A DNA stretch of 64,000 bases. Origin: Lolium rigidum. Lineage: Eukaryota; Streptophyta; Magnoliopsida; Poales; Poaceae. Made by a program: the position numbers and the translations under genes. Below, piece by piece: positions 1 through 10,496 of this stretch. The DNA is taken from NCBI RefSeq assembly GCF_022539505.1, contig NC_061511.1:35846620-35910619 (forward strand), read 5' to 3'. The notes below the pieces were generated by a model. That model made no database searches, was not told where the DNA came from, and saw nothing but the letters and a program-made list of their open reading frames with translations. The first letter of the stretch is position 1. Each line of letters starts with the position of its first letter.

Positions 1-43
1 CCACATTAACATAAAGAAGCAGGGTTGTACTTGCAACAATGAC

Positions 44-1497
44 CTGTTTAGCATGTCTGAGCCCTTTCAGTAGAAGTTCATCCATAACTGCTTCCCAGAT
101 ACGCTGTCCTCTGAAGAAGAATTTTGTGCCATTCTGCAAAGAATGATAGAATACTCAACATACCCGTTAAGGTATTAATCAGCTTCTACTGAAAATAGGA
201 AAAAAGACCTGAAACTCCTCTTTGACATTCCCAGAAAATGATGCCCCGTCACAATATCTTATCTTCACTTTATTCCAGTTGTAAAAATCTGCAGTGAGAA
301 CCTTAGAATTATGGGTGCTTGAAGCATTACTATACCAAAAGATAACCACATTACTGGGTTGGCTCTTATATCTATATTGAGCTGAAATTTATTTACCTGG
401 ATTTTGATCTTGATCATCACTCAACATCCCAGCAAACTCAACCTGACTCTCCATGTACCGTGAAGAACCCAAGATAGATTTCTGGCGTGAAGCACATGAT
501 TTCAAATTCCGGCACCAACCTCCACCCTGAAGCTCATAGAGCACGATAGAATCGAGTCAAATGAAGCATTTGGTGTTCGGGACAACCAACCACAACAACA
601 ATCAATTTCTACGACAAGAAACTACACTATAGACTATGAACTGGCAGTTGAATGCATCAGATAGCAGGCGATGATCCCTCTCAGTACCATAAGCATTATG
701 TTTCAGTGCAGATGAAGAACCCTATGGTGCCATTAGCCATAGAAAGTCACATCGCTATATACTAATATTATCCGAACAACATGGTTGCAAATAGTCAAAT
801 GGGATGACTAAATTTTTTCCAACACTGTCCTGATCCACAAACATGAAAGAACTTCCTCGGTGACAACTAATTCTTACTTGTTATCAGTAAATTCGGGTAC
901 CTAAATTTCGAATTCAGAAACCTCGCACAGTTACAATGTCCAAGCTAAGCTGGGCATCAAGTTGCAGTTGGAAAACGGATGGTTGTGTATCAAAACATGT
1001 TCAAGAATGTGCACCTCCAAGTGGATGAGCCAGCTCTGCGATCCACTCCCTGACCCCCTCTGCAGATGGTACCCTGGCGCGCTCCCGTCCAAGCACACTG
1101 CATCGGAGATCACAATCCACGGCAGAAGAAAACACGGTCAAGAACTGGGAATTTACAGTGAAGCCATGAAACGTACCAGTACACCAGTTGACTGATACTG
1201 ATAGCAACGAGCAGTGTTGCAGCAAGCCAGTATAACCGAAGTGTACAAGAGAAACTGAGAGAAGTACTCACGAGCGCCCTTCTCTTCGGCGCGGCGGACG
1301 AGGGTGAGGCCGACGAGGGCAGAGGAGCGGGGGCCGGAGGCGGGCGCGAGGGGCAGGGAGGCGTAGTAGGAGAGCGAGAGGAGGAGCGCTGCGGCGAGGA
1401 GCGCGACGGCGAAGGTGGCCGCGACGGCTCCGCCCCGGCCGCGGCGGCGCCACCAGAGGCGTAGGTGGCGGCTCGCCGGGGCGGACGGCGACGGCAT
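44..1497 (-). CDS. Pectin acetylesterase (CAZy CE13-like), 5' part of gene
   Basis: Five exons read on the minus strand: 1497-1272, 1097-1015, 526-397, 288-209 and 133-44. All have GT donors and AG acceptors and the phases close, giving 203 codons before the gene runs off the left edge. The protein starts [11 protein letters not shown], then has an Arg-rich stretch and one hydrophobic segment (about residues 24-48), which reads as a signal anchor for the secretory pathway. Family marks follow: [11 protein letters not shown], then WLIHLEGGGWC across the exon 2/3 junction, then [10 protein letters not shown] and [14 protein letters not shown]. Proteins of this family remove acetyl groups from pectin in the cell wall. 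The catalytic GCSAGG block should be in exons beyond the edge and cannot be seen. The start was chosen as the first ATG before the signal anchor. Gene number within the family is not assigned. Confidence 0.93.
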
Positions 1498-2015
1498 GCG
1501 GGCGGCCGGATCTGATGATCGCGCGGCCGCGATTCCGACGGGAGTGATCGGCACTGCGGTTCTGCTTCGAAAAACTTTACTAGTATACTTTCCAAATGTA
1601 AATATAGGACAAATCCATGTTTTGGTTGACCATTTATTGTGACAAATGTAAATACTTTCCAAAATTATAGTCACGTTTTGGTTTCTGATAATTTTTCAAA
1701 AAGGAAAGGTCTGCTTCGGTTTTGAGAAAGATTAAGCCATGCCATTTTAAAGCTTTTGGAAGAGAACAACACACGAGGTAGAAGTTCTCCAACCGATGCA
1801 TCCAACCTCGAAAACTTACGAAAAAAATCCGAAAACTGAATAAATTAAAAAGTTCGATACGTTGTTTATACAGTATAAGCATATCCATCGTATCACAAAA
1901 TTTAATTACAAATTCTACTTGCAATTTGAGAAACAAACTATACAAATCAAGCTAGGAATAGTACAGTTACCTAGCATTAGTTGGTTGCACCTAGTGATGG
2001 CAATTTTTTATTTTA
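1498..2015. other. 5' flank of the pectin acetylesterase gene
   Basis: No coding region is seen here. It lies upstream of the pectin acetylesterase start and must hold its 5' UTR and promoter. I could not place a convincing TATA box. The far part (about 1990-2035) becomes A/T-rich with T-runs, which look like the poly-A side of the neighbouring LINE-like tail. Confidence 0.4.
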
Positions 2016-2620
2016 TTTTTTATTTTGTTAGATAAAAGGCTCCTAGAATTTAGCTTTAAATTAATAAAGCTCTCAAGTTTAGACTACAATATCAATCAAT
2101 GTTGGGTTACCAGCTTACAATATAAGCACAGAAAAAATCGACAACAAAAACAAGACAAGAAGTGAACGACACAGAAGTGACAATGCTTCAAGAGACAATG
2201 CCTTCAAGAAGTGGACGACACAGAAGTGACACCATTGCTCGACCAAACGAGGGTCTAGGTTTTCACCTAGAAACATCAAACCATGACCGGCAGAAAGCGG
2301 ATGCCCTTCGAAGACGCTCCAAGGAGGGGAGTAGCACCCAAGGGCAGCACCGTCATTGGTGTTGGACACCCCGGGCATGGCTTTCACCCGAGCCATCACC
2401 TTTCTCCACACATCCACCACTCCAATAAGATTCCTCGAAACACTCAAAGGTAGCCACCCGAGCATCCACCTTCCCATGCGGAGGTCCAACACCATGGCCA
2501 CGGTCCGGCCCCTAGTCAAAACCGATGGTGGCGACGCTAACATGTCCGCAAGATTGCAAGGCTGCCTGCAAGATTGCATCATCGCAATTACCGTGTTTCC
2601 AGTCCATCTGAGGGTGCTTT
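2016..2620 (-). mobile_element. LINE-like 3' tail, decayed
   Basis: Read on the minus strand, this stretch has the look of a grass LINE 3' end: a GGTGAAAACC motif near 2260-2272, a gene-poor GC-rich stretch before it, TTCTTGAAGGC-type wording, and an A-rich end near 2016-2035. A 155-codon open frame (2582-2115) matches no protein I know and is probably chance. A short direct repeat (GACACAGAAGTGACA) occurs at about 2168 and 2218. Family assignment rests on pattern memory only. Confidence 0.35.
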
Positions 2621-2992
2621 AATCTGTAAATACTCCTTTTGCAAACAACTATCGGGCCAAACAATCGAGAGTTGCAACACATACCAACGAGGCAACCAGT
2701 GATATTCATTGGTAGAATGTATAATTTTGCAATCATATGGACTTTTGTGTCATTATGTAGTAGGACTATTATGTTTAACGTGGGTCGAACACTGTAACTA
2801 TGCAATCAAAGTAACTTAAGAAGAATGGATGAAGAGAAAGAATGCAAACACTTTCAAAGAATGGTTGCAGTCTCAAGTCTAGCTTAGCATAAATAGGGTT
2901 TTTTTTTCTTGTAATCTGTAAATACTCCTTTTGAATAAATAAAAATTGCAGTGGGAGTTTTCCCACTATTTACCCTTACAAAAAGTAACTCA

Positions 2993-3290
2993 ACAACCAA
3001 GAGTTCGATCATATAAAGCACAATTTAAACAATGTGAAGAAAACGCCACCAATACTTGCTCAATGATTTGTGTTCAGTTCATCACTGACAAGTACAAAAA
3101 CCCAAAACTCCACCATGTATGCTATCATTACTGTCCACTACAATTTGTAACATATTAGGATTAAATCAAGCCGAAGATCTCCATATCTTCCCCTCCAACG
3201 AGATGATAATGATTGAGACATCATCGTGGTACTACCGCCGATCCCCTTGCTGAACCTCGAGCAACTCATGGAACCCCATTCCTACACCAT
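2993..3290 (-). repeat. Direct duplicate (copy A) of the PP2C 3' end
   Basis: This block repeats 3590-3926 in the same orientation. It covers the last PP2C exon and its 3' flank. Copy B has about 40 extra bases near 3699-3736, so the offset changes from about 594 to 634. The duplication is local and direct, as expected for unequal exchange or replication slippage. Confidence 0.85.
3166..3281 (-). pseudogene. Duplicated PP2C terminal exon with premature stop
   Basis: The 116-nt exon equivalent matches real exon 4 (3800-3915) base for base in length and keeps an AG acceptor and the TGA end. One change (CAG to TAG, codon at 3234-3232) puts a stop after the GDRR motif, so the catalytic HDD motif would be lost. 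If spliced in place of exon 4 it would give a phosphatase lacking the last metal-binding Asp. It most likely acts only as 3' flanking sequence. Confidence 0.85.
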
Positions 3291-3799
3291 CATATCATGA
3301 AGATACGGTTCATATATATCATGAAGATACTTCTAACCACTTCGACTATGGTTCTTGAATTAAAAAGTTTACAACACGAAAGGTGAGTGAAATTGTAAGA
3401 TGAAGCAACCACACAAATGGATTTTGAGAAGATCAATAGTGTGCAACAAATTTGGTGAAATTTATGCTATTAACTCTAGAAAAAATTCAAAATTGTTGAG
3501 ATACAATTGATGAAACTGGGAATTGTATAGTAACGGAATCGCCTAGTCCATTTAAACCTATTTTGTGTAGACTTCACCACAAATAAAAAAAAGATGAGTT
3601 CAATCATATAAAGCACACTTTAAACAAAGGCAAAGAAAACTCCGCCAATACTTGATCAATGATTTGTGTTCAGTTCGTCATTGACAAGTACAAAAATTTG
3701 TGTATGCTACCCTACTTGTGCTGCAATCGTAAACCCAAAAATTCCACCATGTATGCTATCACTACTGTCCACTACAATTTGAAACATATTAGGAATAAC

Positions 3800-6059
3800 T
3801 CAAGCTGAAGATCTCCATATCTTCCCCTCCAACGAGATGATAATGATTGAGACATCATCGTGGTACTGCCGCCGATCCCCTTGCTGAACCTCGAGCAACT
3901 CATGGAACCCCATTCCTACACCATCAGACACAAAACACGATCATAAGTTTCCCCCATGTGTAAAGAACTTCACTTTCCGTAAAATAGTTTGTTTCCGGAG
4001 TTGCACAAAGAGCATATCTCCATAATTAACCCAAATTAAAACAACTAAAGGTGTTACATGCTCACCGGCCTGGTTGGCGGCACGGAGGAGGATCTCGTGG
4101 CTGAGGTACTTGGCCGGGTCCTCGTCGGGGTACCTAGTGACGAACGCCTCCACCCGCGCCACCACGTCCTCGTTGGTGAAGTACTCGTAGAGGCCGTCGG
4201 AGGCGAGGATGAGGAACTTGTCTCGCGGCCCGAGGCAATGGTGCCGGAGGAACGGCTTGCACGTAATGTAAGGCGAGGCCCCGACATAGTCCACCCGGAA
4301 AACCTCCAAGAGAGCCTTGTTCCACCTAGGCTGCAATGACAAACTTTGCCGAGTCAATGTTTCGTGTTTTGCTTACTTCAATAGAATTTGATTTGGCTAA
4401 CAGGCTAAACATATTTGCATCAATTTCATCACTGCCTACAGATGGTTAGTTAAGGTAGTTATTGAGAGTTGGAATGCAAAGAAACCTCTTTTAGGTAGCC
4501 AGCTCCAAATGCTCTTGTCACCTTTAAGGAGCCCTTCACTCTGCCATTGACTATGCAGGCAGGATCATCAAGGTGCTCACTCCTTATCCTTCTGACCTCC
4601 TGCATGCATCCAAACATCAGTTTCATGAGATCAATAAGATGTATATCAAATTAATCAACCAACACAAGAACAAGATGTAGTATAGCTTTGTTGGCCATGG
4701 CAAATGGCAATTGAAGCTTGAGGCCTAACTAACAATGGAAAAGTTGCGATCGAGGTCGAGCACCTTGTAGGCGTCGGTGCTGTGCTCCATGGTGAGCTGC
4801 AGCGCGAGGAGCTCCGTCATGTCGCACTCGTCGAACTGCCGCTTGATCTCCTCCGTGACGCCGGCGAGGTCTTCGTTTTGGCCGTGCCGCAGCCGTGGCG
4901 GCAGGACGACGCTGGTGAGGTCGGGCTCGGGCCGGTGCGCGAGCACGGCGCGGCTGTCGCCGACGTTCATGGAGTACACGTCGGCGCCCTTCATCAGCAC
5001 CACCAGCACGCACGACCCCATCATGGCCAGCTCCGGGCACTGCGCGGCGCGCGCCTCCGCCTCCGCGAAGTAGCCCTCCTCCGTGCGCCGCAGCGCGCGC
5101 GCCAGCGCGTCGAGCACCTCGCCGTGCCGCCGCCGCGCGGCCGGGCTGCGGGGGTCGCCGCCGTCGTCGGGCGGATGGTCGTCGTGGATGACGAGCTCGC
5201 GGCACACGGAGGCGTAGAGGTTGTTGACGAGGTAGTCGGTGGCGTCGGGGCCGTTGAAGCCGTCGTAGATGCCGACGAACATCCACCCCCGCTCCTCGGA
5301 CACCACGACGTGCACCCGGTCCTCCCCGGCCTTCCCGCGCGCCCACTGCACCCTCGCCTCGCCGTCGTCCGCCGCCGCGTGCCCGTTCACGCCGTTGCTC
5401 TTGATGATCGCACGACCACCGGTGTCGCCGTTTCTGGCCACCATCGTCACGGCTGGCTCGTCATCGTCGCGCTGCTGCTGTTTCTTGGTCGGGACGCCGC
5501 AGGGCCGCGCGCCACGCAGCGCCGAGGCGACGGCGCGACGGAGGCGGTCGAGGAGCGGGGTCCCGGAGGCCGTCTCCTCCTGGCGGCGGCGGCGGTGGCG
5601 CGTGGCGCGGAGGTCCGCGAGGATCTGCTCGTCGGTGCGCGTGCCCCGGCGCGACGCCGACGACGCCACGACGCGGCCCGACGAGGACGGCGAGGACGCG
5701 CAGTACTCGAGCGGCCCGGAGTACTGCTCCGGCTGGAGCGTCCGGAAGGAGAAGGAGTTGGAGCTGTCGCAGGAGGAGTCCCCGGACATGGACAGGATCT
5801 GGGAGTCGCCGTCGTTGAGGACGAAGGAGGAGGAGGAGCCCAGCGTTGACTGGTTGGAGGGGAGCAGCACGCCGTGGATGGTGGTGCCGGCGAACGGTTG
5901 GCCGTCCGGCCCGTCAAAGCTCAGAATTTGGCCGATGCTGCAATCGTCGACGCCCGGCACCGCCCTCGTCGCTGCAGACGTGTCCACCGCAGAGCCGTCG
6001 CCGCCGGCGCTGCCGGACGCGAAGCAGGGCGTCGCGAGCCTCGCCGCGCGGTTGCCCAT
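3800..6059 (-). CDS. Protein phosphatase 2C (POLTERGEIST/PLL-like clade)
   Basis: Four exons, 6059-4764, 4599-4486, 4330-4066 and 3915-3800, total 1791 nt and encode 596 aa. All junctions are GT-AG and in phase. The exon 1 donor is AAG|GTGCTC; reading on instead reaches a stop within 12 codons. The N-terminal half is Ser/Ala-rich and probably disordered. The PP2C core follows: [18 protein letters not shown] (this clade's form of DGHGG), [36 protein letters not shown] and [14 protein letters not shown], so the metal-binding Asp residues are kept. The enzyme removes phosphate from Ser/Thr. Relatives act at the plasma membrane against receptor kinases. MGN at the start allows N-myristoylation, but residue 6 is not Ser/Thr, so this is weak. 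An upstream in-frame ATG at 6128 lengthens the frame by 23 codons; the MGN start fits the family better. Confidence 0.93.
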
Positions 6060-6635
6060 GGGTGTGAGGAGTCGCGGCGTGTCGCCGGATCTGGATGCGC
6101 ATTTGGGCTCAAGAAAAATGGGCGACAAATCCGAGAAGGGGAAATGGGAGGAGTTGACATTGGCGCTTTCATGTTTTGTTTATGGAGTTGACCAGGATCT
6201 TTATCTGTTTCTTTCCTTTGTTTTCTTCTTCCCCTCAGCTAAGTTGACAATGTTTTCAAGAGTATCATATTAGTGGAACTTCAGAGTGGCTATCTGTATC
6301 AAAACCCACATAACTACCCATGTTAAGGTGGACATGTCACTTCTATGATTCTCTCCAGGTAGCTTATTTTCACATTTTTGTTGTTGAACGAAAGGCATGT
6401 AACCATAACTTATCCCAGAAGATGCCAGACTCAAACAAAATCTGTATCCGCAAAAGTAAATATTTTTCGTAGTGACAATATTAAAGCGATTATGTTTGAA
6501 ACATGCTTGCAACTATCTTCTTTTCTACCATCTACGATAAACCTACCATCGAGAGCAAATATACAACACCGTATGGCACATAGAACTTGGCAAAAAAAGA
6601 GGATACAGTCACATGCAACCCTTCCTGCTCCCCCA
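6060..6635. other. 5' flank of the PP2C gene
   Basis: No gene is seen. This stretch should hold the PP2C 5' UTR and promoter on the minus strand. It is moderately A/T-rich, and no motif could be placed with confidence. Confidence 0.4.
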
Positions 6636-8035
6636 ACCTAGGTGACACGAGGGCGGCCGCTCGCCGGCTACTGGCCCCCTCCCCACCCCTCCTCCTCCCC
6701 TCGCCGCCATCGGGAGTCACCGCCAAGTAAAGCCCGCGTATTGACGATGGTGGCAGGGCTTTTCTCCGGGGACAACCTCCCTCTCCCAATATCGGTGGTG
6801 ATGAGATTGAATGTTGGTGGCGACGTGGTGACGCGGCCTTTCAACGATGATCCCATCACGAAGACGGAGAAGGTGGAGCTCCATCTGCCTGGTAGTGTTG
6901 CCCCATGGTTGCGGCTATCGGATCCGAGTCCGCCCCGAGCCATCTGGGCCTAGGTGGGCCTATGGCTCTAGTACCATGGTTGTGGGTGGCGTGGCGGCGC
7001 CTTGCTGCAACGACGGACTGGCACCACGATGGTGCCGCCGACGATGGGTTAGGAGGTGGTGGCAAGTCTCCCCACATGGCAGTGTTAGCTTGGCAGTTGT
7101 GGCCGTGGCCGTTGTGTCGGCTTACCACCCTAGGAGCCGTCTGTTGGCGTGAGGGTTGTTGGCTTGGTTTGAATAAAGGTGGTTTGACACTACTGATCTT
7201 TCTGCGCCAAGTCACTGATCTGCTTGATGCGGTCTGCTCGATCTCGTCATCGACGTATTCCGATCTTTGTGTTAGAGTTCTCTGATGATTGGCGTATGGT
7301 GCAAGTGGATATCTAGATCAGAATCTATCCAGTCACGCACGCTCTTATATTTAGTCACTGTCGATTAACAAGAGTGTGGCGCAAAATTTCGCTTTCCTTT
7401 GGTGCCATGGGGGACATGTGTAAATATATATTATCATGATATTAACGTTGGTGGAGAAAGTCATGGTGACCGAGATTGGAGGTTTTGAAGTTATGGCGGT
7501 ATGGTGTATTGTTTGCGATGATGTATGCTACACCGACTCTTCCTGTGTGGCATGTGTTTGATGACTTAAAGCGGCGGCCTTGGCAAGAGGGAGTGGTAGC
7601 ACATGTAAATTGCATTTTTTGTGGTGCTCCTCAGGTACCAAATCACCTTTTTTCAGGGTGAAAACCAATGGTCTAATCTTTATTGGTTTTACTTGGCAAT
7701 GGTCTTGCTTAAGGCATTGTTTTGTGAACTTGAACTTTCTAAAATGTGAAAATCCAAGATTTTGGATCGGGCAACGACAATGATTGTGCATTATTTTATT
7801 ATTGGAGACGTTGCTTTTGAAAAATTATTTTATAGTTCAGGTATTTTTTTTATCTTCGGTGTTGGTTAGAATGTTGCTGTTGTGAGTATTTCATCACCGC
7901 GGCGGGCCTTTATCTTTTTTCCTTGGCTTTGTGCATCATTGATGTCTTTTAGCATCTTTTGGTGCAGAGGTTAGACGTAATTAATATCTTCATGATATGA
8001 ATATATTTTATTTATCGAAACTAAATAATACAAAA
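6636..8035 (+). mobile_element. LINE-like remnant with 3' tail, plus strand
   Basis: The first part (6640-7290) is GC-rich with short open frames that match no protein. Further on comes a short frame at 7476-7661 (residues WQEGVVAHVNCIFCG), then GGTGAAAACC near 7659, and near 7935-8030 the wording GCATC...TTTTGGTGCAGAGG followed by an A/T-rich end. The order of the GGTGAAAACC motif, then a TGCAGAGG motif, then an A-rich tail is typical of grass LINE 3' ends. No reverse transcriptase is left in this piece. Confidence 0.4.
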
Positions 8036-9040
8036 TTGGAAATAATCGCCACGTCTACACCATTATTGTTGATCAATCTCATCAGAAAGGGGAAGAAATT
8101 CATACTTCATTTTGGTTGTACGATTTTTGTAATAAATACTACTTTCTATGATCCATTATAACTTTTGGTGCTTTACATTATCATTTTTTTTATTGTGAAT
8201 CAGAGAAAGTAATATAAAACGGAGAGTAGTAAAAAGATAGAACTAGTGGTTGCGAGATGCAAGCATGGCTGGCTGCTCCAGGGTAACACCTGATCCGGTT
8301 GCCATCTTGTTGCGCCATGCCGACATCTGCAACGCATCACACCATGCATAATACGGTAACTATACCCGAACATATACTACCGGTATACATCTGCCAGCGT
8401 CTGACTTCCGAATCAATTGAAAAGTTGCTCATTAATTAACATCAGAGTATCAAAAGCCCTGGATGATCGCTAGCTTGCTTACACACCATATGAGCTAGCT
8501 TGCTAGCTAGCTAGCACGGCGGACCCTAAACAAATCATGCTACTACTAACTAATCAACCTATTGAAGTTTCAAATGTATTCTAATTTATTTGGACGGGAC
8601 AAGTCAATCGCACCAGGGACCAGGCTGGAGTAAGTTGTATACTGATTTATACTTTTCTTGGAGCGCAAGTGGTCTTGCATATTTCTTCTATAATACAAGT
8701 GTGCGATCAGAAACAATACGACGAATATCCTGTGGATCTTCATTATCAATCAGCTTATGTGCATGATCTTCTTGTTTTATTTACTATAACCGTATTGCTT
8801 AGTCGCCGAGGACCGCTTGATGATCTGATCCTAGTACTATTATTGGAAAACAATTAATTTATATCTTTGATCGTGTGGATCAGTATGATATGCGCTGTTG
8901 AGGCACTCATATACTAATCAAGCATCGTATGGTTAATTTTTGTTTGTGAATCTTGGGAGTTAGTGTGCAAGAGGGTTTATTTTGAGCAGTAGTTGAAGTG
9001 TCTGGATGCAACTTGAGCAATGTAAACATGATTACTTGCC
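8036..9040. other. Intergenic DNA, possible Stowaway-like scar
   Basis: No gene is supported. At about 8144-8234 the edges resemble a decayed Stowaway MITE: TACTACTTTCTATGATCC on the left and ACGGAGAGTAGTA on the right, which is the CTCCCTCCGT type of end. A run of GCTAGCTAGC lies near 8490-8515. The rest shows nothing recognisable. Confidence 0.3.
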
Positions 9041-9045
9041 GGAGT

Positions 9046-9422
9046 GATGTTTTGGCACATGGGAGCATATGACAGCTCCCTTTATTTTGAAATGCATGTT
9101 AGATATATTTTAAAATGTTAAAAAATTTGAAATAAAAATTTCGCACGTACATCTTCATGTCCTACGCGCTCACAAAGTCGTTTCATGAAAAACCGACTTG
9201 TGGTGTGATGTGTGTAAAAAAACAAAAATCCGGTGCTAAAACAAAGACTTGTCATAAGATAATTTTTTCTTTTTCATGTAGACTACAAAAAAATATCATT
9301 TTTTCGTGAAACTTGACGAACACACATATATTATGGAGTGTACACGTAAATTTATTTGTCAAAAAAATTTAACACTTGTAAATATGTTTTTATGGTGGAG
9401 GGATCATATGCACCCGGGAGTC
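9046..9422. mobile_element. MITE-like element with imperfect inverted ends
   Basis: The left end reads GGGAGCATATGACAGCTCC and the complement of the right end reads GGGTGCATATGATCCCTCC, giving imperfect inverted ends about 20 bp long around a CATATGA core. Between them is A/T-rich noncoding DNA. Size (about 375 bp) and lack of coding fit a MITE. The superfamily is not assigned because I could not fix the target duplication. Confidence 0.5.
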
Positions 9423-9624
9423 GAATTGAGTTTCTGATTACTTAACCCTTTTTCAGTTTCATTATTACTTACTATACTATTGATGCTCTGTAAACAAAAC
9501 GCAAAAGAACTCGGTGCACAAGTGTACCATCGACCAGGATTCCTAGACACGATTGGACGGTGGGATGCCCGTGTAGGGTAGATGCTAAAGCCTTAGGTTT
9601 TCCATCACCTCTTTCTTCTTTCAG

Positions 9625-10496
9625 CTTTTGACCTACGTACGGTCTTTATCGAGTTGGAGAAGACGTATGACAAGATACCTAGGACGGTTATGTTGTGGGC
9701 GCGGGAGAAAACACAAAGTTCAAACAAAATACATTACTCTCATCAGAGAGATATGTACGACCGTGTTATGACAAGTGTTCGCACAGATGATATTGAGACC
9801 GATACCTTCCCAATCATGATAGGACCTACATCAAGGGTTTGTCTTAAGGCCATACATGTTTTCCTTGGTTATAAATGAGGTATACAAGGAGATATTCCTT
9901 GGTGTATGCTCTTTCCTGATGTTGTGGTGCTAGTAAATGAAAACAGTGCCGACGTAAATAGGAAGTTAGAGCTATGGAGGCAGACGTTGGAGTCAAATGG
10001 GCTTAAACTTAGTAGGACCAAGACTGAGTACGTGCAATGCAGCTTTAGTGGTGTTGGCAGCGAAGACGAAAATGCCAGATTAGAAGGAAAGATGGTTCCT
10101 AAGAGGGGCACCTTTCGATACTTGGGATCAATATTGCAAAGCAATGGTTATATTGAGAGGGATGTTTGCCATGTGATCAAGGCAGGGTGGATGAAGTGGA
10201 GGCAAGCATCTGGTATCCTATGTGACAAGAAGGTCCCACAAAATCTAAAAGGTTTGTTCTATAGGATAGCAGTCTGACCGACGATGCTATATGGGGAAGA
10301 ATGTTGGCCAACTAAAAGACAACACATCCAACAAATGAGTTTTTGGGAGATGCACATGCTACGATGGATGTGCGTCCATACAAGAAATGAGCAGATGAGG
10401 AACGAAGTACTTTGCGGCTAGGGTGGCACCAATCGAAGAAAAGCTAGTCCAACACCGACTAAGGTGGCTTGGGCATATCCAGTGGAGGCCTCTATC
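9625..10496 (+). pseudogene. LINE reverse transcriptase fragment, decayed
   Basis: Several frames together show a plant LINE reverse transcriptase. VFIELEKTYDKIPR and VMTSVRT lie at about 9640-9790. After frame changes come LELWRQTLESNG, LSRTKTEYVQC, GTFRYLGSIL and AGWMKWRQASGILCD (9906-10277), then PTMLYGEECWPTKR and MLRWMC. The catalytic FADD box is FPDV here, so the enzyme is dead, and stops and frameshifts interrupt it. The 5' part (endonuclease, early RT) is missing. It is cut at 10496 by element A, and the sequence beyond A (from 20072) is not LINE, so the 3' end was already lost or rearranged. Confidence 0.85.
10492..10496. repeat. Target site duplication CTATC, left of element A
   Basis: CTATC directly precedes the TGATGCATG start of element A and recurs at 20067-20071 directly after its end. 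Confidence 0.88.

Noticed and set aside
2115..2582. 155-codon minus-strand frame as a gene
   Set aside because: No domain, no partner exons, and it lies in a LINE-like tail.
4725..4763. Unspliced end of PP2C exon 1 (a short C-terminus ending NFSIVS)
   Set aside because: The AAG|GTGCTC donor at 4763 joins in phase to an exon with conserved PP2C sequence; reading through would lose the catalytic C-terminal half.
4782..6273. Long plus-strand frames (355 and 334 codons) over the PP2C gene
   Set aside because: They are antisense shadows of the GC-rich first exon; the minus strand shows a full PP2C with splice sites and motifs, while these translate to Arg/Ala/Gly-rich nonsense.
6642..7285. Short plus-strand frames as a gene
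   Set aside because: No recognisable protein, no consistent frame; GC-rich part of a LINE-like remnant.
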